Positions 1-8,900 of a stretch of DNA of 64,000 nt are shown in pieces. Positions within the stretch are counted from its first letter, which is position 1; every line of letters begins with the position of its first letter. Source of the DNA: Ruminococcus sp. UBA4275. Lineage in GTDB: Bacteria; Bacillota; Clostridia; Oscillospirales; Ruminococcaceae. The DNA lies in NCBI GenBank assembly GCA_002395085.1, contig DGVV01000133.1:1-64000 (forward strand). Reading direction: 5' to 3'. The notes beneath the pieces were generated by a model. That model was not told the origin of the DNA. It saw only the letters and a program-made list of their open reading frames with translations, and searched no databases. A program made the translations under genes and the position numbers.

Positions 1-22
1 CGGAGACACTTTATCTACAAGC

Positions 23-59
23 TAACCGGAGAACCTGTCACGGGTTCTCCGGTTATTTT
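23..59 (+). terminator. Intrinsic terminator of a gene upstream of the window
   Basis: A perfect 13-bp stem (23-35 with 43-55) and 7-nt loop are followed by ATTTTG. The stem core GGAGAACC/GGTTCTCC recurs in the terminators at 40167 and 61891. Confidence 0.8.
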
Positions 60-245
60 GCCGAATCAGTTTCTGATTCAGGGGACGCCTTCCTTTTCAG
101 GGGAGGCGTTTGGCGTCTGCGGCGTGCAGAACATTGCGGATGTAAGCGGAAAGATACACCTGCACAATTTGTCGAAGCAGCGCATATACTGCACTGTGAG
201 CGGACAGTGTTCCGCCCGCAGTCCATCTGAAAGGAGATTTGCAGA
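60..245 (+). promoter_or_regulatory. Upstream region of cotJ operon, candidate sporulation promoter
   Basis: No gene is seen here. The region holds two small palindromes (GAATCAG/CTGATTC near 63-79; ACGCCT/AGGCGT near 84-110). A CATATACT element at 183-190 resembles the -10 of sporulation sigma-E, with AT-rich sequence around 163-170 where a -35 would lie. CotJ genes are sigma-E dependent in Bacillus subtilis; the match here is weak. A strong ribosome-binding site (AAAGGAGA) precedes cotJA. Confidence 0.25.
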
Positions 246-470
246 ATGCTTGCAGACCAGACAATTCCCATGCAGCCGCAGGGTGTTTTTCCGGCGCAGC
301 TCAGCCTTGCAATGGCGTATGTGCCGTATCAGCAGTGGGAAGATCCCATGTGTGCCCGTGATGCTCTCTGTGCGGGTACGGTGTTTCCCTCACTCGTCAA
401 GCCGTTTATGATGGAAAAAGGAGGTGATCCCGATGCGGCAGCCGTCTTTGGATTCAATGGAAAAGGCTGA
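246..470 (+). CDS. cotJA: Spore coat associated protein CotJA
   Basis: 74-residue protein with the composition and size of CotJA: Pro/Gln-rich start, a conserved AMAYVPYQQW stretch, a D-P-M-C segment and a GTVFPSLVKPF stretch. In Bacillus, CotJA is needed for assembly of CotJC into the inner spore coat. AAAGGAGA lies 8 nt before the ATG. The gene overlaps cotJB by 38 bp, so the two are probably translationally coupled. It is first in the cotJABC operon whose third gene is split by the prophage. Family assignment is by recognition of sequence and gene order. Confidence 0.85.
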   Translation: MLADQTIPMQPQGVFPAQLSLAMAYVPYQQWEDPMCARDALCAGTVFPSLVKPFMMEKGGDPDAAAVFGFNGKG

Positions 471-711
471 TCTCCTGCGCACCGTGCAAGCGCACAGCTT
501 TGCCATGTACGATCTCGCACTCTATCTCGATACCCATCCCGCAGATCAGGAGGCGCTCGCAGCGTATCTTGCCCATAAGGAGGACTGCAAGCGCGCCGCC
601 AAACACTTTGCCGAACGCTTCGGCGCGCTCAATATGCAGCAGATCGACACCAAAGAAGGCTGGGCGGCGTGGAGCAATACGCCGTGGCCGTGGGAAAAGG
701 AGGCGAATTGA
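433..711 (+). CDS. cotJB: Spore coat protein CotJB
   Basis: 92-residue protein of the CotJB family, with the characteristic AMYDLALYLDTHP segment and a C-terminal W-E/W-P-W-rich end. It works with CotJA and CotJC in the spore coat. The ATG at 433 is chosen because GGAGGTGATC sits just upstream; a GTG at 424 in the same frame lies inside that ribosome-binding site. Only 3 bp separate its stop from the cotJC start, so cotJA-cotJB-cotJC form one operon. The presence of this operon implies the host belongs to a lineage with sporulation genes. Confidence 0.85.
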   Translation: MRQPSLDSMEKADLLRTVQAHSFAMYDLALYLDTHPADQEALAAYLAHKEDCKRAAKHFAERFGALNMQQIDTKEGWAAWSNTPWPWEKEAN

Positions 712-714
712 GCC

Positions 715-933
715 ATGTTTCAGTATGAGAAAAAGCTTCAGTATCCGGTGAAAATTGCACGGCCCAATGCCCGTCTCGCAAAGATGATTATGTCGCAGCT
801 CGGCGGACCGAACGGCGAACTCGGTGCTTCGATGCGTTATCTCAATCAGCGCTATACCATGCCGCTGCGGGAGGTGCAGGGTTTGCTGACAGACATTGGC
901 ACGGAAGAATATACACAAAGATGCTATCGGTAA
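715..933 (+). pseudogene. cotJC: cotJC, 5' part (interrupted by prophage)
   Basis: The first 65 codons encode the N-terminus of CotJC, a manganese-catalase-like spore coat protein; the family motif LLTDIGTEE ends at the break. After codon 65 (GAA at 907-909) the reading frame enters phage DNA and runs seven foreign codons to a stop at 931-933. The rest of the gene lies at 37709-38155. Joining at the shared GAA gives an in-frame GTEELGHMEMV, as expected for the family (B. subtilis CotJC is about 190 aa; the rebuilt protein is 212). It is silenced in the lysogen but repairable, not decayed. Confidence 0.9.
895..925 (+). other. attL (left attachment site)
   Basis: The left half is cotJC sequence up to GAA (907-909) and the right half is phage sequence from 910. 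The phage half ends in ATGCT (921-925), which pairs with AGCAT at 37692-37696 in the phage half of attR. The shared core is only 3 bp, typical of large serine integrases rather than tyrosine integrases. Confidence 0.8.
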
Positions 934-949
934 AGAATCTGATACATAG

Positions 950-984
950 AAAAACCGGCAGGGGAGTGCGTCCTCTGCCGGTTT
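950..984 (-). terminator. Terminator of the prophage lysis/late operon
   Basis: Read on the minus strand, a CCGGCAG-based stem with loop is followed by TTTTTC. It sits immediately downstream of the endolysin stop and 40 bp inside attL, so it also insulates cotJ from late phage transcription. Confidence 0.8.
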
Positions 985-994
985 CGTTGTATCG

Positions 995-1702
995 TTATTT
1001 CGCAAGCGCTGCCTGCGTTTCCGGTCCGCATACACCGTCAACATCGAGGCCGTTTTCGAGCTGGAATGCGAGCAGCGCGCCCAGTGTGATGCTCCAGAAG
1101 CTGCCGTCAAGCTCGGATTTTCTGAGATAGCCTCTCTCGGCAAGTTCCCACTGAAGCCACTTGACATCTGCACCGAGAGCGCCTTTTCTGATGACTCTGG
1201 TCGGGGTCGGATACGGATTGGACTTCGGCGGGTACACAAATCCGAGCAGCTTGTAGCCGGCAGCGTAGGCATACGGCGGCTTGCGAACTGTCGTCCACCA
1301 TGCGTTTTTGGCGTTCCAGCCGGATTCTGCGGTAATGATCGTGCCGTCATCTTCTGCGGAAGCCACGAATGCCACATGACCCGCACCGTCGCCGGGACTG
1401 AGCGTTGCGCCCTTCTGCCAGACGATCAGCGCGCCCGGAACCGGAGTCTGACCGACGGAAAGTCCGTGGTCGATTGCATTCTGGAAGATGTTTTCAGCGT
1501 TGACAGGATCAATGAGATCCATCTCTTTTCTGCCGAGCGCCTCGTGAAAGCAGCCGACAGCAGCGCCGACGCAGTTATGCAGCACATCGCAGTCCGGATC
1601 GGTCGGGCTGCCCTTGATCGCGCGGGAGTAGCCGCCGTTCGCAATCGTGTTGAAAAACGGATTGCCCTTTTCGGGCTTTTCTGTACGGAATGTTTTGCTC
1701 AT
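995..1702 (-). CDS. Endolysin, CHAP-type peptidase with C-terminal peptidoglycan-binding domain
   Basis: 235-residue lysin. The N-terminal half looks like a CHAP (amidase/endopeptidase) domain: candidate catalytic Cys44 in HNCVGAAVG and His in GHVAFVAS. The C-terminal 70 residues are a PG_binding_1 repeat (GALGADVKWLQ, DGVCGPETQAAL). There is no signal peptide, so release depends on the holin just upstream. The ATG at 1702 is supported by AAGGAGG; longer versions of the frame upstream only run across the holin gene. It is the last gene of the late operon and precedes a terminator. Confidence 0.85.
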   Translation of the reverse strand: MSKTFRTEKPEKGNPFFNTIANGGYSRAIKGSPTDPDCDVLHNCVGAAVGCFHEALGRKEMDLIDPVNAENIFQNAIDHGLSVGQTPVPGALIVWQKGATLSPGDGAGHVAFVASAEDDGTIITAESGWNAKNAWWTTVRKPPYAYAAGYKLLGFVYPPKSNPYPTPTRVIRKGALGADVKWLQWELAERGYLRKSELDGSFWSITLGALLAFQLENGLDVDGVCGPETQAALAK

Positions 1703-1713
1703 GAGATGCCTCC

Positions 1714-1917
1714 TTACCACTTCTTTTCGTCGAGTGCTGCAATGCAGGCGTTCATGACGGCCGAGATGCCTGCCGCTGCGGCAGAAAGAAACACGGTTCG
1801 CAGCATACTTGCATCTGCATTGAGCAGTGTGACATCGACTGTAATGGATGCAAGAAACGCCTGAAGAAAGGTCTTGCCGGCTCTGACCGCGATGTCTTTC
1901 ACCTTGCACTTGTTCAT
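1714..1917 (-). CDS. Phage holin, r1t-like
   Basis: 67 residues: a short charged N-terminus (KVKDIAVRAGKTF), then two hydrophobic stretches (about 17-35 and 40-60) and a charged C-terminal end. This matches the small r1t-type holins, whose start also reads KDxAxRAxKTFxQA. It would form the membrane lesion that releases the endolysin encoded 11 bp downstream. It overlaps the preceding gene by 4 bp. Confidence 0.75.
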   Translation of the reverse strand: MNKCKVKDIAVRAGKTFLQAFLASITVDVTLLNADASMLRTVFLSAAAAGISAVMNACIAALDEKKW

Positions 1918-2144
1918 GCGGATGTACCTCCTTTCTGCTGATCCATGATCGCTTCCAGCTTTGCGATGCGCTCATTCAGATGATTGTGCTGGTCGATGCG
2001 CTGCCCCTGCCGGGTGATCTCCTCTTTGATGCCTTCGAGCTTGGTTTCCAGCACCGCGAGGTGTTTGCTGTTGCTGATGATGCTGCCGATGCAGCCCCCT
2101 GCCGCCGCGATGACCGCGACGAGAATGTCTGTCCAGTTAAACAT
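1914..2144 (-). CDS. Small membrane protein with coiled coil, lysis-module (XhlA-like) protein
   Basis: 76 residues with one N-terminal transmembrane helix (about 5-23, DILVAVIAAAGG) followed by a heptad-like charged region ending near QQKGG. Size, topology and position before the holin resemble haemolysin XhlA-type proteins that assist lysis. The start at 2144 is chosen for GAGGTGAG upstream; an earlier in-frame GTG would overlap the previous gene. Function is inferred from context. Confidence 0.6.
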   Translation of the reverse strand: MFNWTDILVAVIAAAGGCIGSIISNSKHLAVLETKLEGIKEEITRQGQRIDQHNHLNERIAKLEAIMDQQKGGTSA

Positions 2145-2154
2145 TGCGCTCACC

Positions 2155-2784
2155 TCAATCCTGCACGGCAAGATAGCCGTCTGTGAGATAATCTGTGCCC
2201 GCGATGCTGATGATGCTCAGCGCGTCGATCGGCACGTTGGTCTGTCGGTCTGCGTATCTGAACACCTTATCCGCCGCTGCGACTGTGCTTGCGCCGGATG
2301 CGATCGTACACACACCGACGAGATTGCTGTAGTAGTTGTTCGTCCGGAGCGCCGCGTCAGCTTCCGACGCTGGCGCATATTCGGCATCGGCGGTAAGCGT
2401 GTAACTGTTGCCGCCGCTGCCGCCGAGCTCGTGGAAAAGCAGCATCGGAACGCCGCTTTGCGATCTACAGATTGCAAATGAGTACAGGCGGTAATTTGTC
2501 GGATTGACAAACCGGTTGTGATGATCCAGAAGCACGCCATTTTTTGCGCTACCAATCCAGAAAGTGTCGATGTCAGCAGCATACACGGAATATACACCGA
2601 ATGTCACGTCAATACGCCCGCTGCTATAGGTAAAGGTCGCAACGATTTCTCCGCCATACGTACAAGAGATCACGTTGTCGCTGCGGGTGACCGCATCAAA
2701 GATGCCGGTTTCCTGCAAATACTGCGCGGCTGTCTGCGCGGCTTGCGCGTAATTGCTGGCTGAAAATGATTTATAAACTGCCAT
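2155..2784 (-). CDS. Hypothetical phage distal tail/receptor-region protein
   Basis: 209 residues, no family recognised. It starts MAVYKSFSASNY and has many Tyr, Ser and Gly residues and alternating short hydrophobic stretches, as in beta-rich adhesion proteins. It lies between baseplate genes and the lysis cassette, where receptor-binding or baseplate-tip proteins are usually coded. The ATG at 2784 has GGAGGAA upstream and overlaps the previous stop (TAATG), so the two are translationally coupled. Confidence 0.6.
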   Translation of the reverse strand: MAVYKSFSASNYAQAAQTAAQYLQETGIFDAVTRSDNVISCTYGGEIVATFTYSSGRIDVTFGVYSVYAADIDTFWIGSAKNGVLLDHHNRFVNPTNYRLYSFAICRSQSGVPMLLFHELGGSGGNSYTLTADAEYAPASEADAALRTNNYYSNLVGVCTIASGASTVAAADKVFRYADRQTNVPIDALSIISIAGTDYLTDGYLAVQD

Positions 2785-3146
2785 TATGATTCCTCCTGTA
2801 CTGTGGTTTCCCCACTGCGGGCTGTTGCCGTACCGTAGAGCTGCGGAACCGTTGCGCCCTGTGCATACGCTTCGCGGTTCCCGCCGCCAGCGATAATCAG
2901 CCCGCCAAGGTAGATCTTGAATGTCGACCCGAGTTCCGGCGTCACAAGGTACAGCGTGTTTTCGTCGGGGTCTGTGATCGCTGCGTACTCGGCTTCTGTC
3001 AGCTTGAGCAGTGTGATACCGCCGAGCTGTGCGGTGACCGCCCGCGCGAATGCGTCTATGGCATCGCTGTTGGCATTGACGCGCTGTACACTGTACAGCT
3101 CGCTCGGGTCGTCCTTGGTCAGTCTCAGATACTCTGTGCGTGTCAC
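2784..3146 (-). CDS. Hypothetical baseplate / tail-fibre accessory protein
   Basis: 120 residues beginning at GTG 3146, which overlaps the preceding stop (GTGA) and follows GAGGAGGTG. It contains a TEAEYAAITDPDENTLYLVT segment followed by IYLGGL, a pattern often seen in small phage structural proteins attached to tail fibres. An N-terminal helix (SVQRVNANSDAIDAFA) may be an assembly segment. The role is inferred from position between the large baseplate protein and the presumed receptor-region protein. Confidence 0.6.
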   Translation of the reverse strand: MTRTEYLRLTKDDPSELYSVQRVNANSDAIDAFARAVTAQLGGITLLKLTEAEYAAITDPDENTLYLVTPELGSTFKIYLGGLIIAGGGNREAYAQGATVPQLYGTATARSGETTVQEES

Positions 3147-4684
3147 TGTGCCTGCACCTCCTCTTTGCTGCTGAGTTCTCTGTGTGTAAAGTGTGACAGC
3201 TCCTGATGCGTATAGAAGCTGAGCGCACCATGTCCGCCCCGGAAAGTCAGAACCGCTGTCTCCCGCGCGATGTTCTCGGTGGACTGTGCCGCACCCGTTC
3301 TGGCCGCGAGTGCTGCCTTTTCGGCGGCTGTCCGCATCGCGCCTGTGACCGCTTCTGTGCCGCAGGATGTCAGCGTTTCTCCGCCGTGATACCGCCACGC
3401 ATACGATGTGACGGGCGACTTGAAATCACCGAGCCTGGTGTCGGTCAGCCCGATCCAGTCCAGCAGCTCAACTGTCGGGTCTCCGAAAGTCTCCGCCGTG
3501 AGCGGGATGTGCGTGACCGTGTCCAGTGCCGTGATCGTTTCGCTCATCTTGTAGTCAGTGCTCGCGGGCAGCAGCGGGTTTTCCGGCAGCTCTGCGTCCA
3601 CGCCGTCTGCGTACAGCGTCGTGTATCGCTGCCGTGTGACCGTGATCGAACCGTCCGGGTTTGTCACTTCTTCCGTCGTGAACAGTTTGCGCAGGTGATA
3701 GTCCGCCAGTGTGTGCCGCAGGCTTTTGCGAATATTCTTGCCGTAAGTCTCGACGGGCTGCTCCGTCCGGATCGGGCGGACGCGCAGTCTGCGCCACCGG
3801 TCAATATAAGCAACTGCGCACACTGTCTGCGCTGTGTACGCAAGCAGATCGCGCGCGGTTTCAATTTTGCTTTGCGCGTCCGATAACGTAATAACCGCAT
3901 CTCCGTTTGCGTAGTCTGTCACATCATCTGCGCAGACCAGACCTGCCGCAGCTCCGCACAGCTCGATGACTTCCTGCGGCGTGTACCCGCGTCCGTCCTC
4001 GATGCCGAGTGCGGTGACCTCGATTGCTTCGAGCCGGTGCATATCGTCGCGCGCCGTGACCGCGATGCCCGTCTCGCTGTCGTCCTCCGGCAGCACCGCC
4101 GTGAACACCCCCAGCGGGACGGGGTACCAGCGCTCCTTCCCGAGACGGATCTCAAAGACCGGCGCGATCTCCGCGCCTGCCAGCCTTGCCGCGTCGATCT
4201 CCGTGTACAGTGTGACTGTCAGCTCGGCGCAGGCGGCTGCCCCGGGGAGCAGGTAATCTGACTGCATCGCGTTCGCCGTCACGACCAGCGAACCCTGCGC
4301 GATCTCTCCGTCCGTGAACCGGACGACCCCGCCGTCGTTCAGCGTGATCGTGCCGCTGAGCCTTGATTCGCGTGCTGCGGCGCGCACAGCGGCTCTGTAC
4401 GCGCTTGACGGGAACTCCCGCTCATACTTTGTCTTGGGGTGCGGATAGCCCATGTACGCGCTGCTGAGCGCCCAGATCGTCGGGATGCCGGATGCCGTCC
4501 ACTTGCGTGGCCGCATTTCGTATCCGGCGCTGTTGGCTCTGGCTCTCCGGCGTGCGTGCGGATAGATGCTTCCGCCGCCGTTTTCCCATGCCTTGCCGGT
4601 TCCCGCGCCTGTCCACTTCCGGACGGCAGCGTCCTCCGGATAGAAATACCCGCCGGAGATGCCGTCCAGTCTTACCCATGCCAT
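3143..4684 (-). CDS. Tail-associated baseplate protein
   Basis: 513 residues, soluble, with no transmembrane segment. Position two genes after the tape measure and before the fibre genes is that of the baseplate hub / tail-associated (Tal-like) proteins of siphophages. The middle (about 170-330) resembles phage tail-hub proteins that combine input-modulator-like beta domains. The C-terminal 60 residues are helical and charged (TAAEKAALAARTG, HQELSHFTHRELS). No lysozyme motif was seen. It shares a GTGA junction with the next gene. Confidence 0.6.
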   Translation of the reverse strand: MAWVRLDGISGGYFYPEDAAVRKWTGAGTGKAWENGGGSIYPHARRRARANSAGYEMRPRKWTASGIPTIWALSSAYMGYPHPKTKYEREFPSSAYRAAVRAAARESRLSGTITLNDGGVVRFTDGEIAQGSLVVTANAMQSDYLLPGAAACAELTVTLYTEIDAARLAGAEIAPVFEIRLGKERWYPVPLGVFTAVLPEDDSETGIAVTARDDMHRLEAIEVTALGIEDGRGYTPQEVIELCGAAAGLVCADDVTDYANGDAVITLSDAQSKIETARDLLAYTAQTVCAVAYIDRWRRLRVRPIRTEQPVETYGKNIRKSLRHTLADYHLRKLFTTEEVTNPDGSITVTRQRYTTLYADGVDAELPENPLLPASTDYKMSETITALDTVTHIPLTAETFGDPTVELLDWIGLTDTRLGDFKSPVTSYAWRYHGGETLTSCGTEAVTGAMRTAAEKAALAARTGAAQSTENIARETAVLTFRGGHGALSFYTHQELSHFTHRELSSKEEVQAQ

Positions 4685-4695
4685 ACGCGCCTCCC

Positions 4696-5604
4696 TTACG
4701 GCAGGAAGCCGATTTCGGTCAGGTACGCGGCGCTTTTCATCTGCTGCGTGCTGAGCCGGTACACGTTTCCGGAATCAATCAATGTGAAGCCGCCCGTCTC
4801 GATGGATTCCCAGAACTCTGCGTCTATGATGTTGACGCCGGTCATGTTGTCGAAGCCCGCGCCGGTCTGCTGCGTGATGCTGTCCATCTTCTGCTGCGAG
4901 ATCGCAAATGCGCAGGTATCGCAGTCTGACGCGATGTACGGCCCGCCGATTGTGCTGTGATAGAGCTTCAGATCTTCGATCAGAAAGAGGCATTTTGTCG
5001 CGTTCGCGATCATCGGGAGCGCGCCCGGTGTCGAGTATGCGTGCAGCCCGTGCGCCTCGAAGTTGCAGCCGTGCGCGCTGTCCGGATAGAACAGCAGCGT
5101 CTGCTGTCCGCCGCTGAGTCTGTCGCGCGGCGTCGTGCCCTTGACGTATACTGTGCATGATGTCAGATCGCCCCCGATCAGAACACTCGCGCCCAGCACA
5201 TCTGCCTGCCGCACTGCGTAGCTGAAATTGCAGTCTCTGATCGTCATGCCTCGCAGCAGCAGATCAACTGCCTGTGCGGCGTTCACTGCCGGCCGCGTAA
5301 AAACGCAGTCCACAAAGTCGATCAGCTCCATTTCGGTCGTCCCCGCGCCGCTGTGTACGATGAGATTCTGTGCATCGCCGCCGACAACCAGACCCGTCAC
5401 CCGTCTGCCGCCGTCCGCGCCGTACAGGTGCGCGCAGGCAATCGCGAGCGGGCTGTCCGTTCCTGCCGCATACGCCTCCTCACTGGATGCGCTGATGTCA
5501 TCCGCGATACAGACGTGTGCGCCTTCGATTGCCGCGCAGGTATACAGATCTGCAAGGGTTGTTACCATGTACGGATCTTCTGCTGTGCCCGTGCCTGTGT
5601 ACAT
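4696..5604 (-). CDS. Phage tail structural protein, possible beta-helix
   Basis: 302 residues starting MYTGTGTAEDPY, with repeated short hydrophobic segments separated by Asp/Asn/Gly-rich turns (IADDISAS, LVVGGDAQN, VDCVFTRP, IRDCNFSY, LTSCTVYV). That texture fits a right-handed parallel beta-helix as in tail spikes and pectate-lyase-like proteins; at least five Cys lie at similar places in successive turns. GAGGAGG precedes the ATG at 5604. It probably forms part of the tail tip or fibre. No catalytic residues were recognised. Confidence 0.6.
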   Translation of the reverse strand: MYTGTGTAEDPYMVTTLADLYTCAAIEGAHVCIADDISASSEEAYAAGTDSPLAIACAHLYGADGGRRVTGLVVGGDAQNLIVHSGAGTTEMELIDFVDCVFTRPAVNAAQAVDLLLRGMTIRDCNFSYAVRQADVLGASVLIGGDLTSCTVYVKGTTPRDRLSGGQQTLLFYPDSAHGCNFEAHGLHAYSTPGALPMIANATKCLFLIEDLKLYHSTIGGPYIASDCDTCAFAISQQKMDSITQQTGAGFDNMTGVNIIDAEFWESIETGGFTLIDSGNVYRLSTQQMKSAAYLTEIGFLP

Positions 5605-5618
5605 TTGGTTTCCTCCTC

Positions 5619-5972
5619 TCAGAATTCGGAAAGCTGGCAGGAGAGGTCCCACTTTTCCGTGCCGTTCCTGTCGAAATTGGGCACCCACTTCCGGTCACCC
5701 GCATACATTGTCCGCGTCACGGTTGTGCCCAGGAACCGCACCTCTACCTCGAAGCTCGCCGGTGCGAGTGCGCCGCGGATCAGCTGCGCCTGCTCTGGTG
5801 TGAGCGACGTCCATGCGAGGTCGTAGCTCGCAAGGTTTGCGCGGACGCGCTCCCGGAATAGGTACCCCGATTCTGCTCTGCCGGTTGCAGCGCTGTCCAG
5901 GTCGTACTCCGTGATCGGGCAGGTGTCCGGTGTCGGGAGCAGCTGCCCGTCTATCTTGATCCACCAGCTCAT
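5619..5972 (-). CDS. Short phage tail protein, DUF6711-like
   Basis: 117 residues: MSWWIKIDGQLLP start, ITEYDLDSAATGR, and a Trp-ending C-terminal half with KWVPNFDRNG. The same-sized protein occurs directly after the tape measure gene in many Clostridia phages and prophages (DUF6711-type; from memory). By position it could be a distal tail protein substitute. It overlaps the tape measure stop by 4 bp. Confidence 0.6.
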   Translation of the reverse strand: MSWWIKIDGQLLPTPDTCPITEYDLDSAATGRAESGYLFRERVRANLASYDLAWTSLTPEQAQLIRGALAPASFEVEVRFLGTTVTRTMYAGDRKWVPNFDRNGTEKWDLSCQLSEF

Positions 5973-8900
5973 CTCGTGCCGCCTCCGTTCGTGATGCGTC
6001 CGGTCTGCGTGCTGTATCGCCGCACGACCTCCGCGAGTTTCCGGCCTTCGCAGACCAGATTGATGGTTTCGGTGCGGCTGCCGCCGTCCGTCTGACCCTC
6101 CAGCAGAGCGATGATTTTCGCAAGCAGCGCGTTCGTCTCCCGGTTGTCGGGTATCGTTTTTTCCCGTCGGGGCGTCGTATCTGCGATGCGCGTTTTCACG
6201 GGGATCACGGTTCCGGCGGCGACCTGCGGCACACCGATTCGCTCGAAATCGGGGAGCATTCCCGTGATCCGTTCAATCGCCTGTGCAAGCCGTGCAAGTC
6301 TGCCTGAGAGGGCGTTCATGCCCGTGAGCGCGTCTGTCGCCTGCGGAGCGGCTGCTGTGCGCGTCCTGTCTGCCTCTGCGGTAATTTCCGGTTTGCGGTA
6401 TCTGACGCTCTCTGCAAGCGCTGCTGCGGCTCTCAGCGCGTCCTTTGTGATTGCCGACATCGTCTGCGCTGCCTCCTGCGCCGCTGCCCGGAAAGCATCC
6501 GCGATACCAGCCAGCTTTTCCGCGGCGGCGTCCAGCCCGTCGGTCATGGTATCGTCAGAGATTTCCAGCGCAGCCGCTTCCGACGTGACTCCCGACAAGA
6601 ATCTCTTGACAGCCTCCTGCGCTTGGGTTGTGTCTGGCGCCATAATATCACCGGAGATTTCCAGTGTAGCAGTTCCCGCCGTGACCCCTGACAAGAATCT
6701 CTTGACGGATTCCCGCGCTGCCGTGGTGTCTGGTGTCATGCTGTCGCTGATGCCCTCTGCGAGACCGGAAACCGTGCGCATGACGCTCCGGCTCTCTGCG
6801 GCGATGCCGTTATCAAGTCCCTGCATCAGGAACCCGCCGACGTCGTAGAAAACGCGCGACGGACTGCCGATTTTGAAAAACGAGTTGACGACATTCAACA
6901 TATCGTGGCACTTATTCCACAGGGTGTTCGTGATGTTGACCCACCCGTCGTTGAGGCCGTTCGCCAGTCCGCTGATGAGGTTGCCTGCCGCGCCCGAGAA
7001 GTCTGTTTTCTGGATGTCATTGCGCAGATCGCCCCACAGCTTCAGCGCGGTTTTGCTGACGGTGCTCCACCCTGAGCTGATGCCGTTTTTGATGCCGCTG
7101 ACGAATCCTGCGCCGACCCGTGTGAAATCGGTGCCGGTGAATGCATCGCGCAGTCCGCCCCACAGCCCCACGGCTGCGGTTTGCAGTCCGCCCCACGCAC
7201 TCCGGATGCCGCTTCTCAGGCTCGCGGTCATTTTCGTGCCGACGGACGAAAAATCAGTCTTGCCGAGGTCGCCGGTCAGCCCTGACCACAGCGACGTCGC
7301 CGCCGTCCTGACGGTGCCCCACGCGCCCGTGATGCCGGAGCGCAGCGTCGTCATGGCATTTCTGCCGACGCGGCTGAAATCGACGCCTGCGATCGTCTGC
7401 CGCAGGCTCTCCCAGTCGCTTTTGATCTTACCGGTGAGCTCTGTGATCGACTTCGGGAAAAAGTCGGTCACGGTTTTCCAGTTGTCCTCGATGCCGTTCC
7501 GGAAGCCTTCGATCGTATACCCGCCGAGCTCCTCGAAAACCTTTGACGGGCTGCCGATTTTGAGCTTATCCTTTACGGTGTCGATCAGCGGCTTGATGAG
7601 TTTATCGTAGATGAATGTAAGGGGATTGATCGCGCGGATTGCCGCGTTCAGACCTTCAAAAAAGCCCTGAATCGAGAACTCGCCGTTTTCGTGCAGCGCG
7701 TCGTAGAGATCCTGTCCCCACTGCTGCGCGTGCTCTCCGATGCCGGTGATCGCGCCGACAAGGATTTCAAAAGCCGCTTTGAAAAGCCCGACCGTAAATT
7801 CTCCGAGGACTGTCTGAAGCCCGCCCCAGTCGATGTTTTCGAGCAGGTCGAGGATTTTGTCAAAAAGATTGTGCGCGATATCCGCCCAGTTGGTGTTCAT
7901 CAGGAGATTCTTGCCTGCCGTGATGACGCCGCGCAGCATATCGCTCAGGAATTTTCCAAGTTTCGCGGTGTCGATCTTCTGTAGCCCTTGCCCGATTGCA
8001 TCCATGAGCTTTGTGCCGGTATCGCCCCAGCTGAAATGCTCGACGAATCCCGCGCCTGCGCTGATGATCGCATTGATCCCGCCGACAAAGATGCCGATAA
8101 GCTTGTCCCATTCAACGCCTTGCAGAAATGCGGAGATCGCTTCCGCGAGATCACCTGCGGCTTCACCCCAGTCAAATTCTGTGATGAATCCGTAGATTGA
8201 CCGCAAAACTGCGTTAAAGCCCGCCGCAAACGTCGCGCCGACCTGCGTCCAGTTGATTGTCTCGAACAGCTTGTTCGCGCCTGCCGCGACCTCCTGCGCC
8301 ATGCCGAGCCAGTCGGTCTGCGCCAGAATGTTGTACAGCAGGCTGAAAATGCCGTTGATGCCGTCACCAACCGTCTGTCCGAGCAGCTCCCAGTCGATGC
8401 CAAAGAACAGCCCTTCGATCGCGTTGCTGATCGTCGTGCCGAGCGCACCGAAGTTGAAAGTACGCAGGAAAGCGTCAAGTGCAGCAAATGCCAGATTGAT
8501 GCCGTCTGCCAGCGTCTGCCCGAGGAGCTGACCGTCAAACCCCAGGACGAGCCCGTTCAGCGCCTGCGCGACACCCGTTGCCCACGCTTCTGCTTTCGCC
8601 CGGAGGGCGAGAATCGAATCGTCCACCAGCTTGAGTGCGTCGTTCAGCCCGCCTGCAATCGCGCTGCCGACGCCGTACCAGTTTCCGTTCCGGACTGCTG
8701 CCCGGATCCGGTCAATCATGGTCTGCGCGAATGCCGGGAGCTGTCCGAGCACCTTGTCTACCGGCACAGTCTCGAACAGGTCATTGACTTCTTCTGCGCT
8801 GTCTGACGCCGTCGGATTGGTGTCTGTCACGCCGTCGAGCTTGTGGATCTGGTCGTAAGATGTCAGAGTCGCGTTGAGCTTCTCCTGCTCCTTGCGGGCG